A program made the translations under genes and the position numbers. This document shows, in pieces, positions 23,641 to 36,422 of a stretch of 51,804 nucleotides of DNA. Origin of the DNA: Bacillota bacterium (lineage in GTDB: Bacteria; Bacillota; Sulfobacillia; RBS10-35; JAJYVN01); contig JAJZMB010000112.1 in the NCBI GenBank assembly GCA_021803205.1, positions 1 through 51,804 of the forward strand, written 5' to 3'. The notes under the pieces are model-generated. The model saw nothing but the letters and a program-made list of their open reading frames with translations, made no database searches and was not told where the DNA came from. The first letter of the stretch is position 1; each line of letters starts with the position of its first letter.

Positions 23641-24705
23641 TCACTTCAAGCCTTCCAGGTAGGCTGTGAGGGCTGTCATCTGTTGCGGTGAGAGCCCCGA
23701 AAACGCCGGCATCACCGTGCCGGGAATGATCGCGGTCGGGTCGTGGATCCACTGGGTGAGGTCCGCGGCGTTGTTCTGCAGGGCCCCAGCGACAATCACA
23801 CTGCGGTTGCCAAGCCCGGTAAGGTTGGGCCCCACTTTGCCCTGCGCGGGTGTGCCATCGATTGTGTGGCAGCCGCCGCAGCCGAACTGGTTGAAGACGG
23901 CCAGGCCTTGCGTCGCCAGCGGTGTCCGCGGCGTCGTCGCGGGGTGTCGCATGCCGTGGGCCCAGGTATGGAACGCGGACGGGGTCTGGGCAACCACGTA
24001 AAAGCGCATCAGGCTGTGGGAGAGCCCGCAGAATTCCGCACACTGGCCAGGGTAGGTGCCAGGACGGTCGGCCTCCAGCCACATGGTGTTGGTCTGTCCG
24101 GGAACCGTATCCTCCTTGCCACCAAGACTTGGTACCCAGAAGCTGTGCAGCACATCGGCGGATTGCAGGGTGAGCTCCACCCGCTGTCCGGCCGGAAGGT
24201 GCATTTCGTCGGCGGTTACGATGCCCAGGCCCGGATAGCGGAACTCCCACCACCACTGATGCCCGATCACCGTGATTTGCAGCGCGTTCGGACCCGCGGG
24301 CGCCGCGAGGCGGAAGGCGTCGCCCACCGTGGGCACCGCCAGCGCGATCACCAGGATCACCGGGACCACTGTCCAGAGAATCTCCAGCCTGTGGCTGCCC
24401 TCGACCTGCCTCGGCAGTGGCTGATCGGCGCTTCGCTTCCGGTAGCGGACGATCACGTACGTCAGCGGAATGACGACAGACAGGAAGACCCCCGTCATGA
24501 CGACCAGACTGAAATCGAACAACTGGTACTCCATCCGCGCGGCAGCGCCCTGGGGATGGAGGATCGAGGCCGGGTGGACGGTGCAGGCTGAAAGCGCGAG
24601 CATGGCTCCCACCAGGGCTGCCAGTTGAAAACGGCGCCGCCGCATCCGACGCGCGGTACGGCCGCGCGCGTGCGCATCCCGCGCTTCGACGGAACGGACG
24701 CACAT
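23641..24705 (-). CDS. ctaC: cytochrome c oxidase subunit II with C-terminal cytochrome c domain
   Basis: Electron-entry subunit of a caa3-type oxidase, 354 residues. A lipoprotein signal ends in LSAC (about 40); two membrane helices and then the cupredoxin domain follow. CuA ligands are visible in HSFWVPSLGG and CAEFCGLSHSLM, and HQWWWEF is the aromatic electron-entry motif. A class I cytochrome c follows, with CGGCH (about 270) and the axial Met in GTVMPAF. ATG 24705 is chosen (weak GGGG upstream); ATG 24648, just before the hydrophobic segment, is an alternative with no SD. It is the first gene of the minus-strand oxidase set. Confidence 0.95.
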   Translation of the reverse strand: MCVRSVEARDAHARGRTARRMRRRRFQLAALVGAMLALSACTVHPASILHPQGAAARMEYQLFDFSLVVMTGVFLSVVIPLTYVIVRYRKRSADQPLPRQVEGSHRLEILWTVVPVILVIALAVPTVGDAFRLAAPAGPNALQITVIGHQWWWEFRYPGLGIVTADEMHLPAGQRVELTLQSADVLHSFWVPSLGGKEDTVPGQTNTMWLEADRPGTYPGQCAEFCGLSHSLMRFYVVAQTPSAFHTWAHGMRHPATTPRTPLATQGLAVFNQFGCGGCHTIDGTPAQGKVGPNLTGLGNRSVIVAGALQNNAADLTQWIHDPTAIIPGTVMPAFSGLSPQQMTALTAYLEGLK

Positions 24706-25025
24706 CTTGGGATCCCCGGTACGTCGGGAAATCTCTAACAACACGACCCTATTTTGACCGCTCCGCACCCGGCTCATGCGTCCACGGTCAGGGGCGGGTT
24801 CGCGGTCCGTAATGGCGGGCTCGCTATGGTGCCCTTGCCCGGTGTCGCCCGTCGTCCGGGTCGACGACGCCACCCGCGGCGCGCGTATTGCGGTGCGGTC
24901 GACAGGACAAGCCTATTGCGGAAAGCGCACGCCGACGGCGGTCTCCGCGCCGCGGAAGTGCGCCGCCGGGCGGGGCGTGTGGATGCCCGCAGCTGCCGGC
25001 ACCGCGATGGGGAGGGATCCGGGAG
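24706..25025. other. divergent intergenic region
   Basis: About 320 bases between the divergent ctaC and the small lipoprotein gene, so it should hold promoters for both. AT-richer patches (AAAATAG near 24750) are the only candidates; no clear pair of boxes can be assigned. Confidence 0.4.
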
Positions 25026-25262
25026 ATGACGTTCCACGTGAAGTCCGCCCTGCGCTACGCGCTACCGCTGGCGGTGGCGACGGTCCTGGCAGCGGGGTGC
25101 GGCAACGCGACCACGCCCGGGAGCAGCACCAGCACTGTGCCCTCGTCAGGTACGTCGGGTACGTCGGTCACCAGCACGACCAGCGGCACTAGCGGCACAA
25201 GCGGCGCGAGCACGAGCGCACCGGCAAGCACGACGACGACCAGTTCCAGTTCCTCAAGCTAG
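25026..25262 (+). CDS. small Ser/Thr-rich lipoprotein
   Basis: 78-residue protein: a signal peptide ending in VLAAGC (lipobox, about 20-25), then about 50 residues made almost only of Ser, Thr, Gly and Ala, with SGTSGT-type repeats. After processing it would be a lipid-anchored disordered tail with no domain. GGGAGGGA 8 bases before ATG 25026 supports translation. A comparable Ser/Thr-rich linker occurs in the cupredoxin lipoprotein at 25692. It may be a spacer, a glycosylated surface peptide, or the stub of a truncated gene whose domain was lost. No function is known. Confidence 0.6.
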   Translation: MTFHVKSALRYALPLAVATVLAAGCGNATTPGSSTSTVPSSGTSGTSVTSTTSGTSGTSGASTSAPASTTTTSSSSSS

Positions 25263-25691
25263 GGCGAGGTCACCGCATGCGTTGGTCCTCGTGCCGCTCG
25301 GAGCCTGAAAGCCTTTGGGGGCCGGATGCCGGGGGGGGCGAGCAGCCGCATGGCGGCGAGAGCCGACCCAGCGACGGGAGCGCCCGGATGGAGCGGACTG
25401 CAGTCGCGCCGGCCCTGAATGGCTGAGCCGGCGAGACCACCACCGGCCTTGGGAAAACGACCGTTTGCGGCGGCCACGGCAACCATGCGGACCGTCGCCG
25501 AACGGAGCGATCGCCCGCTGGCGGGGGTGGCTCACGTAAGGGTCCTCTCCCGCCGGTCCCGGGGGCCGTCGCCACTGGCTAGGGCCCTCGGCCAGCACTA
25601 GAACCGTGCGGCAGGCGGCGTGTCCGCTGACCGCATAGGGGACGGATGCCCTCCCCCGGGGCCACCGCCTCAGGCCGAAGAGAGGGACGGA
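25263..25691. other. long hairpin-rich spacer
   Basis: 429 bases between the two lipoprotein genes, with several short self-complementary units: GGC-GAGA-GCC near 25362, AAACG-AC-CGTTT near 25454, and GGCGGG/CCCGCC near 25523-25553. No family is recognised. It could be a structured leader or small RNA. Confidence 0.35.
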
Positions 25692-26237
25692 ATGATGAAA
25701 AGTCGTTTGCGTCCGAATCGCCTCCGTGCTCTCTGGGCGGGAGCGCTCGCCTGCGGAATCTTCGTGGGCGGTTGCGGCATCGGGCCGCGGCGTGCGCCGG
25801 CGCCCCGCGGGGCATCGTCTGGTTCGCCGTCGACGTCCACGGGGATGGCTGCGGGATCCTCGACAGCTACGGGCGGCAGCAGCGCCTCCACGTCAACCGC
25901 CGCCGTGAGCGGGGCCGAGTACGCCCAGTATTACCGAACCAACGGGACTGCCGCTATCGTGGCCGGGGCGCCATTGACGATGTGGGCCTCAGATTTTGCG
26001 TTTTCGCCGAACGCGCTGGCCGTCAGGGTCGGGACCCGGGTACACCTCAACGTTGACAACGCCTCGCCCGAGGCGCACAACTTCACCCTGGAGGCCTTCG
26101 GCGTCAACGTCAATCTCCCGCCGGACACAACCACCCCGGTTAGCTTCATCCCAAGCCGGACCGGGACCTACTACTTTTACTGCAACCTCCCGGGACACGC
26201 GCAGGCGGGTATGGTGGGTCGTCTGACCGTATCCTGA
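25692..26237 (+). CDS. cupredoxin-domain lipoprotein (blue copper protein)
   Basis: 181-residue exported lipoprotein. The signal peptide ends at FVGGC (about 27). A Ser/Thr/Ala-rich linker (about 38-75) is followed by a plastocyanin/azurin-like cupredoxin domain (about 95-181). Type I copper ligands are visible: His in PEAHNFTLE and the Cys-His-Met set in YFYCNLPGHAQAGM. It is expected to carry electrons or bind copper at the outer face. Its position beside the caa3 oxidase genes suggests it may feed that oxidase or help copper delivery (inference). The start at 25692 has GAGAGGGA 6 bases upstream; the second Met is also possible. Confidence 0.88.
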   Translation: MMKSRLRPNRLRALWAGALACGIFVGGCGIGPRRAPAPRGASSGSPSTSTGMAAGSSTATGGSSASTSTAAVSGAEYAQYYRTNGTAAIVAGAPLTMWASDFAFSPNALAVRVGTRVHLNVDNASPEAHNFTLEAFGVNVNLPPDTTTPVSFIPSRTGTYYFYCNLPGHAQAGMVGRLTVS

Positions 26238-26311
26238 GGACGTCATGGGAAGCCGGCTGTTCGTCATGCCGGTCTCCTGGCCTCCGCGCACCGAAAATCC
26301 ACGTACGCGTG

Positions 26312-26320
26312 TGCTATATT
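26312..26320 (+). promoter_or_regulatory. extended -10 promoter of trpS
   Basis: TGC-TATATT lies 72 bases upstream of the trpS ATG and is the most AT-rich patch in the spacer. No T-box antiterminator sequence is seen between it and the gene. Confidence 0.5.
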
Positions 26321-26392
26321 AATGGCCTGGCAAATAGCGGGCCGCCACCCAGTGCCCTTTCCCCCGACGCGGTGACGACGGGAGGTATGTGC

Positions 26393-27379
26393 ATGCGCGT
26401 CCTTTCAGGGATTCAGCCAACCGGCCGATTGCATCTGGGGAACCACCTCGGCGCCATCCGGCAGTTTGTCGATCTTCAGTCCCGGGCGGAGTGCCTCTTC
26501 TGTGTGGTGGACCTGCATGCGATGACCCTGGACTGGGATCCCGAGGCCCTCCGCGCGGACACGCTGCAGATTGCTGCCCTCTACCTCGCCTGTGGCATCG
26601 ATCCGGAGCGCTCGATCGTCTTCGTCCAGTCCCACGTACCCCAGCACTGCGAATTGAGTTGGCTGCTCGGTTGTCTTGCCGGGTTCGGAGAACTGAGCCG
26701 TATGACGCAGTTCAAGGACAAGAGCCGGGGACGCGAGTCGGTACCGTTCGGATTGTTCGCCTACCCGGTGCTGATGGCTGCGGATATCCTCGCGTATCGG
26801 GCGACCGCCGTGCCGGTGGGGGATGATCAGCGCCAACACCTGGAACTGACCCGGGATCTGGCGCTGCGCTTCAACGCGCGCTTCGGGGAGACGTTCCCAG
26901 TGCCGGAGGCGTTCATTGGCAAGGTTGGGGCGCGCGTGATGTCCCTGCAGAACCCCAGCGACAAGATGAGCAAGTCCGCGGTGGATCCTGCCGGGCGCAT
27001 CGAGCTCCTGGATCCGCCGGATGTGGTCAGGGCCAAGGTTCGTCGCGCCGTCACCGACTCCGGGCGCGAGGTGCGCCACAATCCCGAGACCAAGCCGGCG
27101 GTGAGCAACCTCCTCGAAATCTTCTCCCTGGTGTCCGGTGAGGAGATGTCCACGCTCGAAGCTCGTTACGGGGACTCGGGATACGGACGGTTCAAGGCGG
27201 ATCTGGGAGAGGCTCTGGTGGCCTTTCTGGCGCCGATTCAGCAGCGCTGCGGCGAACTGCGGGCGGCCCCCGACCATCTGGCGGCGGTTCTGCGCCAGGG
27301 CGCCGAGCGCGCGACTGCGCTCGCGGAACCGACCCTGCGCGATGTCCGGGCGCGCATGGGCCTCGTCGCCGGGGGCTAG
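26393..27379 (+). CDS. trpS: tryptophanyl-tRNA synthetase
   Basis: Class Ic aminoacyl-tRNA synthetase that charges tRNA-Trp, 328 residues (normal). The N-terminal SGIQPTGRLHLGN carries the HIGH-type motif (HLGN) and the KMSKS loop reads DKMSKSAVD. The Rossmann domain contains VGDDQRQHLELTRDLA, the Trp-binding segment. Of two ATGs, 26393 has GGGAGGT with optimal 6-base spacing; 26387 directly abuts the SD. The gene is monocistronic. The extended -10 promoter and lack of a T-box suggest constitutive expression (inference). Confidence 0.97.
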   Translation: MRVLSGIQPTGRLHLGNHLGAIRQFVDLQSRAECLFCVVDLHAMTLDWDPEALRADTLQIAALYLACGIDPERSIVFVQSHVPQHCELSWLLGCLAGFGELSRMTQFKDKSRGRESVPFGLFAYPVLMAADILAYRATAVPVGDDQRQHLELTRDLALRFNARFGETFPVPEAFIGKVGARVMSLQNPSDKMSKSAVDPAGRIELLDPPDVVRAKVRRAVTDSGREVRHNPETKPAVSNLLEIFSLVSGEEMSTLEARYGDSGYGRFKADLGEALVAFLAPIQQRCGELRAAPDHLAAVLRQGAERATALAEPTLRDVRARMGLVAGG

Positions 27380-27750
27380 TGGCGCGTTCATCAAGTTTTG
27401 TCTCGCTGCGTCGAGCGCGGGCGACAGCATGCGGCTCAAGTCCTGGCGCAAATCTCTGATGCGACGCCCTCCACCTTGGCCGTAACGGCCGCGCCCGATG
27501 ACCGCTACCTTGAGACGGTGCTCCTATCCCTTGGCGACGGTCAGAACTTGATGGACGCGCCACCAGTACTGTCCTCCGCACTGGCAAGGCCTGGGCCGGG
27601 GTGGGAACTCATGAGGCGGCGAACCGGGTCTGCCCGTCCGTTCACGCCCTATGGGGCCGCCTTTCCAACCTCTGAGCCGATGTCCCGGGACGTCGCCAAT
27701 TGCCACCGGTGCGGAGGACAGTACTAGCGGCGCGTTCAACGACACCACAA
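27380..27750. repeat. three-arm inverted-repeat element (MITE-like)
   Basis: Arm 1 (27380-27400, TGGCGCGTTCATCAAGTTTTG) is the inverse of arm 2 (27541-27562). Arm 2, extended to 27585, is the inverse of arm 3 (about 27702-27740): both contain GCGCC, AGTACTGTCCTCCGCAC and GCAA. The last two arms form about 40-bp terminal inverted repeats around a 120-bp centre without a reading frame, like a non-autonomous element. It starts right at the trpS stop codon and may also act as its terminator. Confidence 0.65.
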
Positions 27751-27826
27751 GCGTGGCAACCTGGACGCTCTCGCCTGTATCCACTCACTCGCGTTCTACC
27801 TCAACGTCACAGAGCCCTGCCGGCCA

Positions 27827-28372
27827 CTATTCCCTGACCCTGGTGGCGCGCACGATGTCCGGATCCACGAAGACGTCCTGTTCGTCCGTGCTGCGCGTGG
27901 AGAATTCGGATACCACGGCGCCTTCTGGCCCTCCCTGGAACCAGTGCCAGGTGTTCGGCCCAATGGTGTACTGCTCGCCGGGGTGCAGCGCGACCTCATG
28001 CCACACGTTGTACGTGGACGCGCGGCCGGCCGGCGGCCGGCAATGCGGGTTGGGTGTGGGCGCTCCCTCCACGTACAGGTAAACCAGCCCCCGGCGGCAG
28101 CGGAAGGTCTCCTCCTTTCCGGGCAGACCGGCCACCGGCGGATGGCGATGCTGTGGGCAGGTCTGCCCGGGGAACAGCACCAGTTCCTTGGCGCAGCATC
28201 GCTCCGTATTCACATAGGTCACCAGCTCGAGTCCGGTGCGCTCCAGTTCCCCCAAGTTGAAGTCCTCAATCTCGATATGCGCGGATTCTTCCGGTGCGAG
28301 CACGATCCCAGCATCGGCGAAGTAGCTCCGGGCCCTCTCCCGGGCCGTCTCCAGTTGCATGCGTGTCAGCAC
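27827..28372 (-). CDS. D-lyxose isomerase-like cupin protein
   Basis: 181-residue single-domain cupin closely resembling B. subtilis YdaE-type D-lyxose ketol-isomerases, which interconvert D-lyxose and D-xylulose. Family signatures: NTERCCAKELVLFPGQTCPQ, followed by HRHPP and GKEETFRCRRG (metal ligands H, H and E), then the later ligand in IGPNTWHWF. GTG 28372 is chosen because GGGAGGT lies 6 bases upstream; the Met four codons later is an alternative. The gene is alone on its strand and convergent with the repeat element. Metal and substrate are family inferences. Confidence 0.87.
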   Translation of the reverse strand: MLTRMQLETARERARSYFADAGIVLAPEESAHIEIEDFNLGELERTGLELVTYVNTERCCAKELVLFPGQTCPQHRHPPVAGLPGKEETFRCRRGLVYLYVEGAPTPNPHCRPPAGRASTYNVWHEVALHPGEQYTIGPNTWHWFQGGPEGAVVSEFSTRSTDEQDVFVDPDIVRATRVRE

Positions 28373-29013
28373 GGCGGCACCTCCCGGGGGCGTCTCGGGG
28401 CGCCCCGCTCGAAAATCTCCAGGATCTGATTTCAGAAGCGCATCCCGCAGACGGCACCGGTCTGGGTCACGGGTAGACCGGCGCGAATGTTGCCCAGCCC
28501 TGTGGCGGCCAGGATCTCCCCTGCGCGGCAGACCGGCCATAAATCCGGCGCAGAACGCATCATGCGCCCGGGTGGCGTGCACCCGCCCGCGCCGGAAGTG
28601 GGGCTGGCCGGACGGCATGGGTCCGCGCCACGGGTAACCTGCAAAATGCCCGGGTGTTCACCTGCACCAACGCGTATTGTGCGCTTCAAACCCCTGCCCA
28701 GGCTACAACGCAACGGCTTCTTCGCGCCCAAGGTCTGTCGGGCCTCCTCCGGGCCCGGTAGAAAGTAGTCTGTTGAGGAAGGCGTGCATTGCAGCTGGCG
28801 GTGTCGAAATTACGCGCATTCACTCGACAAGGTGTGCCCATATATGGACAGGGGTGCCGCTCAAGCCGCAGAAAAGCAAGACTAAGCCGCCAGCGGCATC
28901 GGTGTGCGTTTGTACGGTCCGAACACGGGGTGAAGTGTACAGCGTTTTTCTGTCGCCAAGGACCTTCTCTCGGGCCACCGCCGATCGTCCTTGTGCCTAC
29001 CCTGTTTACGGAG
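28373..29013. other. divergent intergenic region
   Basis: Up to 640 bases between the divergent isomerase and sensor-kinase genes. The kinase start is uncertain, so part of it (28789 on) could be coding. No recognised gene or RNA. Confidence 0.4.
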
Positions 29014-30624
29014 GTGTGGCGTCTGGCTGGACAAGGGCCCGCCCAGGCGCTGCAGGTTGCGGATAGTGTCTGCGACGGGAGCGTGGACGATGGAGGGGCG
29101 ATTTCTGCGGAGGTGGCGCCGGTCCTGGACCGGTTGCTGAGTTCCCTGCTACCCCTGAGTCCAGATGTCGCGGCGGTGCTGTTCCCCGGTCCCGAGGGAC
29201 GTTGGCGTCTCTACGGAATCCCTGGCATGCCACGGGGTGTCATCGGGGAACGTGTGATCGTTGCCCGGTCTGCGTGGGACGGATGCGGTCCGGTGCGGGG
29301 CAGGTCCGCAGATGAACCTGACGGGGTACTGCGGCGCTGCCTTGAGGCCAGCGGAGTGGATCACCTGCTGTGCATACCCGTCACTGATGGCAGCGAGCGA
29401 CATGCGGTGCTGTTGCTCGGAAGGGGCGAGACGCCCTTTTCGGCGGGCGAAGTGTCATCCGCTCTGGCGACGGCTGATCTCGCGGCTGCCGCTCTTTCCT
29501 GCCGGAGGGCGCGGCAAGCGGTGAATGTGCGCGATGCCTGCCTGGAGGCCCTCCTCGGGCCACTTCCCGACCCGGCGTGGATCTGTTTCCCCGACGGACG
29601 CGTCGGTTATGCCAGTCCTGCCGCCGTGGCCTTTCATCGCCGCACGGGACGCGGCGAAGTGCCCGAGGGCCGCCTGCTCCGCGAACTGCTCGGACTGACG
29701 CCGGATTCCGTTCCGGCCGGCCTGCGGCTGCCCATGCGCCCCGACAAGGGAGAAATCCGCTGCCAGTGCCCGGCCGGCGAATTCCTGCTGATGTTCGTTA
29801 GCGGCGCGATGCAGGTGGAAGGCGGTCCCCCGCTGGGGCTGGTGGTGATCGGGCGCGACGTGACCGACGAGGACCGCCGTCGTCAGGAAAGCCGCCGCCA
29901 GGAACGGCTGGCGGCCCTCGGCCAGTTGGCGGCCGGTGCGGCACACGAAATCCGTAACCCGCTGACAGCCGTGCGGGGCTTCCTGCAACTGGTGTCATCT
30001 CAGATTCGCACGGAGCCCCAGGCACACTATCTGAAGATCGTGCGCCAGGAGATGGAGCGCATCGAGCGCATCACTGCGGATCTGCTCCTGCTGTCACGAT
30101 CGTGGAAGCTGCGGCTTGCGGAGTGTGAGCTGGGTCCGCTGCTTGAGACTGTGGCCGAACTTGTGCGTCCTCGGGCAGAGGAACGCGGGGTCGACCTGAG
30201 GGTCTGCGCCGAACCGGGTCTGCCTCCGGTGTTTGCCGATTCTGAGCGTCTGGAGCAGGTGTTCCTCAACCTTGTGGGCAATGCGATCGAAGCGATCCGG
30301 GGTGCCGGCTGTGTCGAATTGCGGGCGAGGCGACAGTCGGGCGGATTCATAGAGGGCGTTGTGACCGACGACGGGCCTGGTGTCCCCGCCGAGGTGTTGC
30401 CGCGCCTCTTCGAGCCGTTTTTCACCACCAAGGCGGGGGGCACCGGGTTGGGCCTCGCCGTCAGTGACAGCATTGTACGTAGCTTCGGGGGGCACATCTC
30501 GGTCGCCAGCCCACCGGGTGGTGGCGCCACCTTCACCGTCCGGCTGCCCGTGTCGGTGACCGCGGGAGCGGTGACGGGCGCGGGTGCCGCGCCGGCGGTC
30601 TGCGTCTCTTCCCCCGAAGGCTGA
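29014..30624 (+). CDS. soluble sensor histidine kinase (GAF-PAS-HisKA-HATPase)
   Basis: NtrB-like cytosolic histidine kinase, about 536 residues from GTG 29014. An N-terminal GAF-like segment (about 35-165) is followed by a PAS segment (about 180-290) and the dimerisation domain with phospho-accepting His in AAHEIRNPLTAV (about 311). The ATPase domain shows the N box NLVGNAIEA, G1 DDGPGV, F box FEPFFTTK and G2 GTGLGLAV. No membrane helix is seen, so it probably senses an internal signal. No response regulator is adjacent (orphan). The start is uncertain: the frame is open from 28789 and GTGs at 28930, 28993 and 29083 are possible. Confidence 0.85.
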   Translation: MWRLAGQGPAQALQVADSVCDGSVDDGGAISAEVAPVLDRLLSSLLPLSPDVAAVLFPGPEGRWRLYGIPGMPRGVIGERVIVARSAWDGCGPVRGRSADEPDGVLRRCLEASGVDHLLCIPVTDGSERHAVLLLGRGETPFSAGEVSSALATADLAAAALSCRRARQAVNVRDACLEALLGPLPDPAWICFPDGRVGYASPAAVAFHRRTGRGEVPEGRLLRELLGLTPDSVPAGLRLPMRPDKGEIRCQCPAGEFLLMFVSGAMQVEGGPPLGLVVIGRDVTDEDRRRQESRRQERLAALGQLAAGAAHEIRNPLTAVRGFLQLVSSQIRTEPQAHYLKIVRQEMERIERITADLLLLSRSWKLRLAECELGPLLETVAELVRPRAEERGVDLRVCAEPGLPPVFADSERLEQVFLNLVGNAIEAIRGAGCVELRARRQSGGFIEGVVTDDGPGVPAEVLPRLFEPFFTTKAGGTGLGLAVSDSIVRSFGGHISVASPPGGGATFTVRLPVSVTAGAVTGAGAAPAVCVSSPEG

Positions 30625-30804
30625 GGTGAAACCGTGCCGGTCTCTGCCGAGACGCCTGCCACACTGAGCGATCGGGTGGCGTGACCGGCCAGGGATGCCG
30701 GGCGCCGGGCGCGAAAACCCACTGTGGAACCGGCGTCATCTGGACTGTGGGTCCGGATCTGTCCCGCATCCGGTGCCGGTCTCCCTCAAGGAGGCGGTTC
30801 CCTT

Positions 30805-35329
<4,525 letters not shown>

Positions 35330-35869
35330 GAGGCGCGGCCGCATCTATTTCACCCGGTCATCTCCAGGGCCTTACGCTGAGCCCGGACGCGCGCAGGGGC
35401 ATGGAAGCGGATCGCGGACATGCCAGTGTCAATCTGTGAGGGCAGGACCGTACACCGCCGGGTTACCCTGATGGCTGTAAGGAGGTCCTGTGTGTTCGAG
35501 GGCTTCCCGCAGCGGGGATCCGGCGGCGCGAGGGGCGTGCGTTGTCCCCGTCTGCCGCCGCGCGGTGCCCAGCCGCCGTCCCGATGGCTGCACGGTTGTT
35601 CGGAGCTCTGCCAGCGTGACCGCCGTGCCGGCGAGTATGCACAGGACGAGGGTCTGCGGGGGAGGCGAATGATCCGCACATCGTGGACGGATCTGGCGCG
35701 TCCGCGCTGGCCTGCGCGGCATGTCGCGATCCGGCTGAGTACCGCGGGGGTTTTATGGTATCTTCCGGCGGGACGCGTGTGCATGGCAGCGGCCGTCTTT
35801 CTCAGGATCGCGGTCGGACGGGCGGCTGTGACGGGGCCGGCAGGCCCCTGATGCGGGAGGGATCCCCGG
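35330..35869. other. non-coding spacer with the gatC promoter candidate
   Basis: 540 bases between ligA and gatC. A 143-codon open frame (35420-35851) is arginine/proline-rich and lacks any SD or known motif, so I do not call it. The promoter at 35756 is annotated separately. Confidence 0.45.
35756..35764 (+). promoter_or_regulatory. extended -10 promoter upstream of gatC
   Basis: TGG-TATCTT, embedded in a TTTTATGG patch, is the only AT-rich spot in the spacer and lies 106 bases before the gatC ATG. Confidence 0.45.
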
Positions 35870-36169
35870 ATGGGTGCAACGATCGGCGAGGAGCAGGTGC
35901 GCCATGTGGCCGCACTGGCGCGTTTGGCGCTTCCCGAGGCGGACGTTTCGCGGTATGCGCGGGAACTGGATCGCATCCTGGAACATGTGGCCCGGTTGCA
36001 GGCCATCGATACGGCTGACATCCCGCTGACCAGCAACGCGCTGGTGGTGGCAGGGGTACTCCGGCCAGATGAAGCGCGCCCTGGCCTCTCTGGCGAGGAC
36101 GCGGTGCGGAATGCGCCGGCGCAGCACGCGGGGATGTACCAGGTCCCCCGCGTACTGGATGGCGCGTAG
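35870..36169 (+). CDS. gatC: Asp-tRNA(Asn)/Glu-tRNA(Gln) amidotransferase subunit C
   Basis: 99-residue small subunit that wraps around GatA and helps fold the complex. Family hallmarks: VRHVAALARLALPEAD near the start, YARELDRILEHVARLQAIDT, and the C-terminal PAQHAGMYQVPRVLD. GGGAGGGAT precedes the ATG. It opens the gatCAB set; gatA begins 253 bases later, a larger gap than usual for this operon. The complex converts misacylated Glu-tRNA(Gln) or Asp-tRNA(Asn) to the correct amide form. Confidence 0.95.
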   Translation: MGATIGEEQVRHVAALARLALPEADVSRYARELDRILEHVARLQAIDTADIPLTSNALVVAGVLRPDEARPGLSGEDAVRNAPAQHAGMYQVPRVLDGA

Positions 36170-36422
36170 GAGTGCTCTTTTGCCGCACGTTCGAGCTCCT
36201 GTCCCTTGTTCCGCAGAGGCCGTGGCAGCGGCCGCGGCGTTCGGAGCAGATGGAGCGGCGCAGTTCCCTGGGCCCACGTTCCGCGGGGCCGCCATGCCCG
36301 CCGAACGGATGCGCCGGCGGGCTCTGTGCCCTCTGGGTACGGCGTACCCGGTAGCGGCGCGTGGAGACAACCGGCGGGAGCGGCGCGGGGCGTCTCCATG
36401 CACCGCACGGGGAGGGAACCGG
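36170..36422. other. gatC-gatA intergenic gap
   Basis: 253 GC-rich bases inside what is normally a tight operon. No gene or clear promoter is seen. Confidence 0.4.

Noticed and set aside
26238..26392. T-box leader for trpS
   Set aside because: The spacer is only 155 bases and lacks the T-box antiterminator sequence and a specifier hairpin.
35420..35851. 143-codon frame between ligA and gatC
   Set aside because: No SD, no motif, and atypical Arg-rich composition; the gatC promoter candidate lies inside it.
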